Shown here in pieces: positions 1 through 10,216 of a DNA stretch of 35,019 nucleotides (position 1 is its first letter; each line of letters begins with the position of its first letter). A program made the translations under genes and the position numbers. Source of the DNA: Sciscionella sediminilitoris (GTDB taxonomy: Bacteria; Actinomycetota; Actinomycetes; Mycobacteriales; Pseudonocardiaceae); assembly GCF_000737195.2 (NCBI RefSeq), contig NZ_JALM01000087.1, positions 1 through 35,019 on the forward strand. Reading direction: 5' to 3'. Under the pieces are notes generated by a model. That model saw nothing but the letters and a program-made list of their open reading frames with translations, ran no database searches and had not been told where the DNA came from.

Positions 1-27
1 CCCCGGGGGATTTTTCTTACGGTCTTG

Positions 28-3551
<3,524 letters not shown>

Positions 3552-3582
3552 TGGCGCATCTCCTCAAATCGTATGGGGCAAT

Positions 3583-3600
3583 ACTAGAACATGTTCTAGT
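3583..3600. promoter_or_regulatory. KstR operator upstream of hsaA (perfect palindrome)
   Basis: The 18 bases ACTAGAACATGTTCTAGT are a perfect palindrome containing TnnAACnnGTTnnA (core 3585-3598) with all eight fixed positions. It overlaps the stop codon (3596-3598) of the upstream KstD-like gene and a possible minus-strand -10 TAGTAT at 3581-3586, which has a weak -35 TGGCCA 17 nt further up. Binding would block transcription into hsaADCB. The match to the KstR consensus is what I see; binding is inferred. Confidence 0.9.
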
Positions 3601-5086
3601 TTTTGGCCAGGGTCCCAGCCACCGCGCGTGCCGCCCTGCGTCCGGAGAACACACAGTCGGCGATCGAGAGGCCGCTGACGTACGAATGTGCGCAGATCCC
3701 CGCCGCCGCCCGGCCCGCGGCGAACAGGCCCGGAATCGACCGTCCCTGTCCGTCCAGCACCGCCCCGCTCTCCTCGTCCACGGCCAGTCCGCCCAGGGTG
3801 AGCATCGGCCACGGGTAGAGCAGGTGCGGGCGCAGCGAGATATCGAAGGCGTGCATCGGCTGCGTGGACTCCGGAAGCTGTTCGGGCGCCACCCCGATCC
3901 GGGCGGCCAGCGCGGCCCTGCTCGGTGCGCTGACACTTTTGCGCCGCACCAGGAACTCGAACTGCATCCGCTGGAACCACACCGCCTCCTCGCGGATCTG
4001 CCCGCGCGCCTCACGCAGCAGCGGCTCGTCCACGATCAGCCAGCCGCGCCCGTCGGAGCGGCGCAGCAGCTCGGACCCGATCGCGGCGCCGTAGCGGTTC
4101 GCCCCGCACAGCAACTCCCCCGCCGAATCGATCAGCGTGCCCTTGGTGAACGCCGAGGGCGGGGTGATGAACCGCCACACCGAGATCCGGTCCATCGCCT
4201 TGGTCGCCGCGCCCGCCTGTTCGCCGAGCCGCACCGAGCTGCCGTCGTCGGCGATGGTGCCCAGCGGAAGCGAGCCCCGGAAGCGCTCGACGTGCTCGGC
4301 GAGCATCCGCCGGTTCGCGTTGAAGGTGCCGCTGGCCAGGATCACCCCGTGCTCGGCGGTGAGCTCCACCTCGGTGCCGTACCGCGATTCCAGCGCGGTG
4401 ATCAGCTTGCCGAGCCGCCTGCGCAGCGGCGGGGCGTAGACCCCGGGTTTCGCGGCGTATCCGGCGAGCACCCGGTGGGCGCGGCGCACGAGCGCGGGTG
4501 CCGATTCGAGCGTGCGGCAGCGCACCCCGCGCACCACGCCGTCGCGCACGATCAGCCCGGTCGCCCTGGTCTGCCCGCGCAACCGCACCCCGGCCTTGCG
4601 CGCCGCGGCCGCGAGCGGGGCGTAGAGCGCCTTTCCGGATGTCCCCGGGGCGTGCGCCCGGTGCCCGCGCGGGGGCGCCTGCGGATCGTGCGCGAGTTCG
4701 CTTCCGGAGTGGTAGAGGTAGTACCGGTCGTTCGGATAGGAGGTCTTGAATGGACAGGGCGTCGGCTCGAACGGAACCCCGTGCCCGGCCAGCCAGTCGA
4801 TGTCCGCGGCCGAACCGGCACAGAATCGGTGCAGTGTCTCCGCCGAGACCGCCTCGCCGACCTCGGCGCGCAGGTACTCCTCCATCGCCTCGACCGAATC
4901 GCGCACCCCGGCCGCCTGTTGCACACTCGTCCCACCGCCCGCGTAGACCACCCCGCCGGAGATGGCCGTGGTCCCGCCGCCGGTGAACCGGTCGATCGCG
5001 AGCACCCGCAGGCCCTGGGAGGCCGCCTGCAGCGCGGCACACGCTCCCGCCGCGCCGAACCCGACCACGAGCACGTCTGCTTCCAC
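3596..5086 (-). CDS. FAD-dependent oxidoreductase, 3-ketosteroid dehydrogenase/fumarate reductase family
   Basis: A flavoprotein of about 496 residues in the family that includes 3-ketosteroid dehydrogenases and fumarate reductase flavoproteins. An N-terminal FAD-binding dinucleotide fold shows VVGFGAAGACAA, then a TAISGGVVYAGGG segment; near the C-terminus come LFAAGRAAAG and AHSYVSGLSIADCVFSG. Unlike the true KstD at 5275, the C-terminal motif is SYVSGLS, not SYxGPG, so the Tyr/Gly pair that binds the 3-keto group is only partly kept. Substrate preference may therefore differ, for example a 5-alpha steroid or a late ring intermediate. Two GTG starts exist, at 5092 and 5086; GAGGAG is 1 nt from the first and 7 nt from the second, so 5086 is preferred. 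The gene lies directly before hsaA and has a KstR-type site upstream. Exact reaction unknown. Confidence 0.85.
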   Translation of the reverse strand: MEADVLVVGFGAAGACAALQAASQGLRVLAIDRFTGGGTTAISGGVVYAGGGTSVQQAAGVRDSVEAMEEYLRAEVGEAVSAETLHRFCAGSAADIDWLAGHGVPFEPTPCPFKTSYPNDRYYLYHSGSELAHDPQAPPRGHRAHAPGTSGKALYAPLAAAARKAGVRLRGQTRATGLIVRDGVVRGVRCRTLESAPALVRRAHRVLAGYAAKPGVYAPPLRRRLGKLITALESRYGTEVELTAEHGVILASGTFNANRRMLAEHVERFRGSLPLGTIADDGSSVRLGEQAGAATKAMDRISVWRFITPPSAFTKGTLIDSAGELLCGANRYGAAIGSELLRRSDGRGWLIVDEPLLREARGQIREEAVWFQRMQFEFLVRRKSVSAPSRAALAARIGVAPEQLPESTQPMHAFDISLRPHLLYPWPMLTLGGLAVDEESGAVLDGQGRSIPGLFAAGRAAAGICAHSYVSGLSIADCVFSGRRAARAVAGTLAKN

Positions 5087-5131
5087 GTCCACTCCTCACG
5101 AACCGGGTCCGATGTGACCCGAGTCTTGATG

Positions 5132-5145
5132 TGAAACAAGTTCTA
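5132..5145. promoter_or_regulatory. KstR operator, KstD-like gene side
   Basis: TGAAACAAGTTCTA matches TnnAACnnGTTnnA at all eight fixed positions. It lies 46 nt upstream of the minus-strand start at 5086, in the divergent gap shared with kstD. It most likely controls the KstD-like flavoprotein and may read on into hsaADCB. Confidence 0.85.
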
Positions 5146-5210
5146 GTTTTCTCGCCGCGCGATGTTACCCTCTTCTCTACGGCGGGCGATAGCGTTCGCC
5201 GAGGCGTTTC

Positions 5211-5224
5211 TATAACATGTTCCA
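5211..5224. promoter_or_regulatory. KstR operator, kstD/kshA/kshB side
   Basis: TATAACATGTTCCA matches TnnAACnnGTTnnA at all eight fixed positions. It lies 50 nt upstream of the preferred kstD start at 5275 and 66 nt from the other operator in this gap. Two operators in one divergent gap suggest that each direction has its own repressed promoter. Confidence 0.87.
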
Positions 5225-5274
5225 TATTTGGCCCATGAGCTGTCAGGGCGCGAATGCGGGAAGGCGCGGTGCGG

Positions 5275-6963
5275 ATGCGGGAGAGCACGGAGTACGACCT
5301 GATCATCGTCGGCAGCGGTGGTGCCGGCATGACGGCGGCACTCGCCGCCCACGAAGCGGGATTGCGGACCGTGATCGTGGAGAAGAACGGACGGTACGGC
5401 GGTTCGACTGCGCGTTCGGGCGGCGGGGTATGGATCCCGGGGAACTCGGTACTGCGCAAGGCCGGGGTCCAGGACACCCGCGCGGACGCGGCCGCCTACC
5501 TGCGCCATGTCGCGGGCCCCGGGATCGAGCAGGAGCGGATCGACGCCTACCTCGACCACGGGCCCGCCATGCTGGACCTGGTACTCGAGCGCACCCCGCT
5601 GAAACTGCAGTGGGTCCCCGGATACTCGGACTACTACCCGGAAGGTCCCGGCGGGCGGCCGGGCGGGCGCTCGGTGGAACCGGTTCCGATGGATTCCGGG
5701 GTGCTCGGCGAACTGCGGCACACCCTGGAGAAGCCGTACATGGCGGGCCAGGACGCGGTCCCGCTGACCCAGGCCGATTTCCGCAAGCTCAACCTGATCC
5801 TGCGCGATCCGCGCTCGATGCTGACCGCGCTGCGGCTGGCCGGGCGGATGACCAAGGCCCGGGTGCGCAGGCGCAAGGTACTCACCATGGGCCGGGCGCT
5901 GGCCGCCGGGCTGCGCGTCGGGCTCGCCCAGGCGGGGATCCCCATCGAGCTGAACACCCCGCTGCGCAGGCTGGTCGTCTCCGGCGGCGCGGTGCGCGGG
6001 GTGGTGGTCGACTCCGGGGGCGAGGAGGTCACCCTGACCGCGCGCCGCGGGGTGCTGCTGGCCAGCGGCGGCTTCGAGCGCAATGCCGAACTGCGCAAGA
6101 CCCACCAGCGCGAACCGATCAGCGGGGACTGGACCGTGGGCGCGGAATCCAACACCGGTGACGGGCTGCTGGCCTGCCTGGAACACACCGAACTGGACGT
6201 GGCCACCGAACTGCTCGAGGAGGCCTGGTGGGGCCCCTCGATCCCGTTCGCCGGTGGCACCTACTTCTGCCTCGCGGAGCGCACGCTGCCGGGCAGCATC
6301 ATGGTCAACGGCTCGGGCGAGCGGTTCGGCAACGAGGCGGCGCCCTATGTGGACGCAGTGCACGCGATGTACGGCGAGCCCGGTGGACCGGCCCGTAACA
6401 TGCCCACCTGGCTGGTGTTCGACCAGCGCTACCGCAACCGCTACATCTTCGCCGGTCTGCCGCCGCGCCAGCCGCTGCCGCGCAAATGGCTCGCCTCCGG
6501 GGTGGTCCAGCGCGCGGGCAGCATCGGTGAGCTCGCCAAGGCCATCGAGGTACCCGCGGAGCAGCTGGAGGCCACGGTCCAACGGTTCAACGGCTTCGCC
6601 AAGTCCGGAGTCGACGCGGACTTCGGCCGGGGCACAAGCCACTACGACTCGTACTACAGCGATCCGCGGGTCCGCCCGAACTCCTCGCTCGCCGCGCTGC
6701 GCACCCCGCCGTTCTACGCGGTGCAGCTGGTGCCCGGCGACCTCGGCACCAAGGGCGGGGTGCGCACCGACGCGCAGGCCCGGGTACTGCGCACCGACGG
6801 CTCGCCGATCGACGGCCTGTACGCGGCGGGCAATGTGAGCGCGGCGCTGATGGGCGGCAGCTACGCGGGTCCGGGGGCCACCATCGGACCGGCCATGACA
6901 TTCGGCTACCTCGCGGCCAAGCACGCCGCGGGGCACTCGCTGACAGTTACGGAGGAATCATGA
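5275..6963 (+). CDS. kstD: KstD, 3-ketosteroid delta-1-dehydrogenase
   Basis: A flavoenzyme of 562 residues that introduces the C1-C2 double bond in 3-ketosteroids (for example AD to ADD). With KshAB it leads to opening of ring B. The N-terminus carries the FAD motif LIIVGSGGAGMTAA, then GGSTARSGGGVWIPGN (42-57). The GYSDYY segment (116-121) holds the tyrosine expected at the active site. The C-terminal GGSYAGPGATIGPAMTFGYL gives Tyr530 and Gly534, with the same spacing as Tyr487/Gly491 of R. erythropolis KstD1. The whole chain reads very close to my memory of Rv3537. An ATG at 5254 is also in frame; 5275 is preferred because GGGAAGG precedes it and the length fits. The stop overlaps the kshA ATG by 4 nt. 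Confidence 0.95.
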   Translation: MRESTEYDLIIVGSGGAGMTAALAAHEAGLRTVIVEKNGRYGGSTARSGGGVWIPGNSVLRKAGVQDTRADAAAYLRHVAGPGIEQERIDAYLDHGPAMLDLVLERTPLKLQWVPGYSDYYPEGPGGRPGGRSVEPVPMDSGVLGELRHTLEKPYMAGQDAVPLTQADFRKLNLILRDPRSMLTALRLAGRMTKARVRRRKVLTMGRALAAGLRVGLAQAGIPIELNTPLRRLVVSGGAVRGVVVDSGGEEVTLTARRGVLLASGGFERNAELRKTHQREPISGDWTVGAESNTGDGLLACLEHTELDVATELLEEAWWGPSIPFAGGTYFCLAERTLPGSIMVNGSGERFGNEAAPYVDAVHAMYGEPGGPARNMPTWLVFDQRYRNRYIFAGLPPRQPLPRKWLASGVVQRAGSIGELAKAIEVPAEQLEATVQRFNGFAKSGVDADFGRGTSHYDSYYSDPRVRPNSSLAALRTPPFYAVQLVPGDLGTKGGVRTDAQARVLRTDGSPIDGLYAAGNVSAALMGGSYAGPGATIGPAMTFGYLAAKHAAGHSLTVTEES

Positions 6964-8090
6964 GCGTGCGCAATATCGACACCGGCGCCTCCACGGCGCG
7001 GTACGCCCGCGGCTGGCACTGTCTCGGGCTGGCCGAGACCTTCCGCGACGGGCAACCGCACGCGATCGAGGCCTTCGGCACGAAACTGGTCGTCTGGGCC
7101 GGGCAGGACGGGAAACTGCACGCGCTCGACGGCTACTGCAGGCACATGGGCGCCGACCTCACCCAGGGAACCGTGAAGGGTGACTCGATCGCCTGCCCGT
7201 TCCACGACTGGCGCTGGGGCGGGAACGGGAAGTGCACCGGGATCCCCTACGCCAAGCGGGTTCCGCTGCGCGCGCGTAGCCGCGGCTGGCCGACCAGCGA
7301 GCAGAACGGGCAGCTGTTCGTGTGGAACGACCCGCAGGGCAACCCGCCGATCGCGGAGCAGGCTATCCCGGAGATCCCCGGGGTGAACACCGAGCAGTGG
7401 AGTGACTGGATCTGGGACCAGCGGGTGATCAGCGGCTCGAACTGCCGCGAGGTCATCGACAACGTGGCCGATGTGGCGCACTTCTTCTACGTGCACCACG
7501 CCTTCCCCACCCAGTTCTCGAACATCTTCTCCGGGCACACCGCGACCCAGTATCTGCGTTCGAAAGCGCGCCCGGACTACATGAAGGACCCGAAGAAGGC
7601 CGAGGGCTCCACGCTGCGCTCCGAGGCCACCTACTTCGGCCCCTCCTACATGGTCAACTGGTTGTGGCCGGCCCTGAACGGCAACGAGATCGAGTGCGTG
7701 CTCATCAACTGCCACTACCCGATCACCGAGGACTCCTTCATGCTGCAGTGGGGACTGGCCGCGAAGGGCTTCCCCGGGATGGAGCCCGAACACATCCAGA
7801 TCCTCGCGCAGAAGCTGCACAAGAACTTCGGCGACGGGTTCCTCCAGGATGTGGAGATCTGGGAGAACAAGACCAAGATCGACAACCCGCTGCTGTGCGA
7901 GGAGGACGGCCCGGTCTACCAGTTGCGCCGCTGGTACGAACAGTTCTATGTGGACGTCGAGGACATCTCCGAGGAAATGACCAACCGCTTCGAGTTCGAA
8001 GTGGACACCACACGGGCGAACGAGGTGTGGGAGGCCGAGGTCGCGGAGAACCTGGCGCTGCGCGCGGAACGCGAGAAAGCCGAAGCATGA
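6960..8090 (+). CDS. kshA: KshA, oxygenase of 3-ketosteroid 9-alpha-hydroxylase
   Basis: A 376-residue Rieske non-haem iron oxygenase that hydroxylates C9 of AD/ADD-type steroids; with the delta-1 bond, ring B then opens spontaneously to 3-HSA. The Rieske [2Fe-2S] ligands are Cys60, His62, Cys79 and His82 (CRH...CPFH). The mononuclear iron site is His174 and His179 in DVAHFFYVHH plus Asp297 in GFLQDVEIW. All are offset by seven from the M. tuberculosis KshA numbering I recall (67, 69, 86, 89, 181, 186, 304), which makes the call very strong. The ribosome-binding site GGAGGA is at 6951-6956. The ATG overlaps the kstD stop by 4 nt and the stop overlaps the next gene by 4 nt. Confidence 0.98.
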   Translation: MSVRNIDTGASTARYARGWHCLGLAETFRDGQPHAIEAFGTKLVVWAGQDGKLHALDGYCRHMGADLTQGTVKGDSIACPFHDWRWGGNGKCTGIPYAKRVPLRARSRGWPTSEQNGQLFVWNDPQGNPPIAEQAIPEIPGVNTEQWSDWIWDQRVISGSNCREVIDNVADVAHFFYVHHAFPTQFSNIFSGHTATQYLRSKARPDYMKDPKKAEGSTLRSEATYFGPSYMVNWLWPALNGNEIECVLINCHYPITEDSFMLQWGLAAKGFPGMEPEHIQILAQKLHKNFGDGFLQDVEIWENKTKIDNPLLCEEDGPVYQLRRWYEQFYVDVEDISEEMTNRFEFEVDTTRANEVWEAEVAENLALRAEREKAEA

Positions 8091-8437
8091 GCGGCGGGCG
8101 GTGGGCCAAACCGCAGACCGCGGTCGGGGAGCCCGGGCAGACCGAGGCGGAACGCACGGAGTACCTGTACGGGGATCTGCGCGAGATCGCCTGCATGCGG
8201 TGCGCGGCCGTAGTGCTCGCCGGGAAACGCAGCCCCAAGCACACCAGTGTGCAGTGGACCCAGGACCCGGACCGGGTCTGCCAGGCGTTCAACCGGGAGG
8301 AGCAACCCGGTTGCGAATGGCTGCGGGCCAGCATCGAGGCCGCCGCGGATGACGGGCTGTTCGTGGAGAAACCCGGTATCGGCGATTCCGGTATCGAGGA
8401 TCCGAGCATCGAGGGACCGAGCGAGGTACGGGCGTGA
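8087..8437 (+). CDS. Small four-cysteine protein between kshA and kshB (Rv3527-like by position)
   Basis: A 116-residue soluble protein, translationally coupled on both sides by 4-nt overlaps. In M. tuberculosis a hypothetical protein (Rv3527, about 149 residues) also follows kshA; I infer homology from position and have not aligned them. The middle holds Cys36-x-x-Cys39, then Cys65 and Cys76 (in IACMRC, DRVCQAF and QPGCEW), a pattern that could bind zinc or a small iron-sulfur cluster. No signal peptide or membrane segment is present. The acidic tail consists of three pentapeptides, GIGDS-GIEDP-SIEGP (97-111), encoded by three imperfect 15-bp units. Sitting between oxygenase and reductase genes, it might act in cluster assembly or electron transfer of the Ksh system. 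Function unknown. Confidence 0.85.
   Translation: MSGGRWAKPQTAVGEPGQTEAERTEYLYGDLREIACMRCAAVVLAGKRSPKHTSVQWTQDPDRVCQAFNREEQPGCEWLRASIEAAADDGLFVEKPGIGDSGIEDPSIEGPSEVRA
8375..8419 (+). repeat. Three 15-bp imperfect tandem units in the coding tail
   Basis: Three consecutive in-frame 15-bp units (8375-8389, 8390-8404, 8405-8419) share a central ATCG-rich core and encode GIGDS, GIEDP and SIEGP. They extend the C-terminus of the small four-cysteine protein and probably arose by local duplication. Confidence 0.7.
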
Positions 8438-9435
8438 CGCGTAGTTTCCTGCTCACCGTTGCCGAGGTGATCCCCGAGACCGCCGAGGCGAGCACCATCG
8501 TGTTCGAGGTGCCCGAGGAGCACCGCGCGGTGTTCGCGCACCGGGCCGGCCAGTTCACCACGGTGCACATCCGGCTTGCGGACGGGGAATCCGTGGCCCG
8601 CTCCTACTCCTTCTCCAATCCCGAGGGTGCGCAACGGCCGCAGGTCACGGTCAAGCGGATGGGGCCGGGCTCGGAATGGATGTGCGCGCTGCGTCCCGGC
8701 TCCCAGGTCGAGGTGCTGGCCCCCGGGGGCACGTTCACCCCCGCCACCCTCGACGAGGACATCGTGCTCGCCGCGGCGGGCAGCGGGATCACCCCGGTGC
8801 ACTCCATCCTGCGCACCGTGCTCGAACAGGGCAGCGGCCGGGTCTTCCTGCTCTACGCCAACCCGGACGCCGAGCGGACCATCTTCGGCGAGGCGCTCAC
8901 CGAGCTCGCCGAGCGCCACGACCGCCTGGAACTCGTGCACTGGCACGAATCCGAACGCGGGCTGCCGACCACCGAGGCGCTGACCGGGCTGCTCGGCGAA
9001 TACCGCGGACGGCGGCTCTACTACTGCGGGCCCGAGGGCTTCAAACGGGTCATGTCGGAGACCGTCACCGCGCTGTCCTGGCCCGCGGACACCGTGCACG
9101 TCGAGGAATACCTCTCACACCAGGACAACCCCTTCCTCCGGCCGGAGCCCGGAGGCGGCGCCGCGGCGAAGGTGTTCGTGAACCTGGACGACACGGACAG
9201 CGAGATCGAGTGGCCCGAGGGCACCAAGCTGCTGGACACCCTGCTGGACAACGGACTTGACGCGCCCTACTCCTGCCGGGAGGGACGGTGCAGCACCTGC
9301 GCCTGCCGACTGGTCGGCGGCGAGGTCAAGATGCTGAACAACGAGATCCTCGAACAGGAGGACCTTGACGAGGGCATCATCCTGGCCTGCCAGTCCCTTC
9401 CGCTCACCGAGGAAGTGCACATCCGCTACGACTGA
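8434..9435 (+). CDS. kshB: KshB, reductase of 3-ketosteroid 9-alpha-hydroxylase
   Basis: A 333-residue class IA-type oxygenase reductase that moves electrons from NADH through FAD and a plant-type [2Fe-2S] ferredoxin domain to KshA. Domain order is FAD (RSYSFS, 56-61), NAD (GSGITP, 116-121; CGPEGF, 198-203), then the C-terminal ferredoxin with Cys281, Cys286, Cys289 and Cys319. The start is GTG at 8434 in a GTGA overlap with the preceding stop. In M. tuberculosis kshA and kshB are, as I recall, unlinked (Rv3526 and Rv3571); here both components and the partner enzyme KstD are in one operon, which supports dedicated pairing. A reductase for another oxygenase is much less likely in this context. 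Confidence 0.95.
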   Translation: MTRSFLLTVAEVIPETAEASTIVFEVPEEHRAVFAHRAGQFTTVHIRLADGESVARSYSFSNPEGAQRPQVTVKRMGPGSEWMCALRPGSQVEVLAPGGTFTPATLDEDIVLAAAGSGITPVHSILRTVLEQGSGRVFLLYANPDAERTIFGEALTELAERHDRLELVHWHESERGLPTTEALTGLLGEYRGRRLYYCGPEGFKRVMSETVTALSWPADTVHVEEYLSHQDNPFLRPEPGGGAAAKVFVNLDDTDSEIEWPEGTKLLDTLLDNGLDAPYSCREGRCSTCACRLVGGEVKMLNNEILEQEDLDEGIILACQSLPLTEEVHIRYD

Positions 9436-9454
9436 GACTGTCGGGCCCGGGCGC

Positions 9455-9460
9455 TACGGT
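9455..9460 (+). promoter_or_regulatory. Possible -10 element for a leaderless mRNA
   Basis: TACGGT fits the actinobacterial TAnnnT -10 pattern and ends 6 nt before the ATG at 9467. That gene has no visible ribosome-binding site and follows kshB by 31 nt. Together these suggest an internal promoter making a leaderless transcript. No convincing -35 is seen. Confidence 0.35.
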
Positions 9461-9466
9461 GCGCCC

Positions 9467-10195
9467 ATGAACTCAGCACCGGCCGAACCGGGCCTGACCG
9501 ATGCGGACTACCTGCGGCTCACGGAGACCTGGGCGGGAGCCCTGTTCGAGATCGCGACGGGCAACGAACACGTGGATGTGCCCAGCTGTCCCGGATGGCA
9601 GCTCCGCCATCTGGTGCACCACATGGGAAACGTCGCCTACTTCGTGGACGCCGTGATCGAAGCGGCCGGGCCGGAACCCGAGTTCACCGACGCGGAACTG
9701 CCCGCGGACGCCGAGGTGTGTGCCTGGGCGGACGAACGGACCAGCGCGCTGCTGCACCGGCTGCGCGGCCTCGACCCGGAGACCCGGGTGTGGAACTGGT
9801 CCCGCGAGCCCGCCCGGTTGCGGTTCTGGCCCCGCTGCCTCGCCCACGAAGCGCTGGTGCACGCCTGGGACGCCTACACCGCCCTCGGCCGTCCGGTACG
9901 GCTGCCCCTGCGGGGTTGCCTCGACGGGATCGGTGAAGTGCTCGACATCCACCTGCCGCTGCGCACCGGCGAGGTCATGACGGGTCGCTGGACCGCCGAG
10001 GTGCGCACGGACGAGGGGCCATGCTGGCACCGCGCCATCGAGGAGGGCACGGTGCGCGCCCTGGACACCGATCCCGAGCCGGACGTACTGCTGCACGGCG
10101 GGGCCGAACAGCTCTACCTCGGGCTCTGGGGCCGGATCCCGCTCACCGGGGCACGCGGTACCGAGAACCGCATCGCCGCCCTGCGCACCGGCTGA
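9467..10195 (+). CDS. Maleylpyruvate isomerase/DinB-fold protein (mycothiol-dependent type)
   Basis: A 242-residue protein with the maleylpyruvate isomerase N-terminal (DinB-like) four-helix fold common in actinobacteria. The signature CPGWQLRHLVHHMGNV is at 41-56, and the second metal-binding helix reads LAHEALVHAWDA (126-136) with His127, His132 and Asp135. Family members use a metal and sometimes mycothiol for isomerisation or thiol transfer. Which reaction this one performs is unknown; a cis/trans isomerisation or detoxification step linked to steroid ring products is possible. It follows kshB by 31 nt, has no Shine-Dalgarno sequence and may be leaderless. Its end converges on ltp2 with a 21-nt gap that contains no obvious terminator. 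Confidence 0.85.
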   Translation: MNSAPAEPGLTDADYLRLTETWAGALFEIATGNEHVDVPSCPGWQLRHLVHHMGNVAYFVDAVIEAAGPEPEFTDAELPADAEVCAWADERTSALLHRLRGLDPETRVWNWSREPARLRFWPRCLAHEALVHAWDAYTALGRPVRLPLRGCLDGIGEVLDIHLPLRTGEVMTGRWTAEVRTDEGPCWHRAIEEGTVRALDTDPEPDVLLHGGAEQLYLGLWGRIPLTGARGTENRIAALRTG

Positions 10196-10216
10196 GAGCC
10201 GAGCTGCGCGAGCAAC

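Noticed and set aside
1-27. CCCCGGGG palindrome at the left edge as a terminator of hsaB
   Set aside because: Only an 8-bp self-complementary run at the window edge, with no loop and no visible context.
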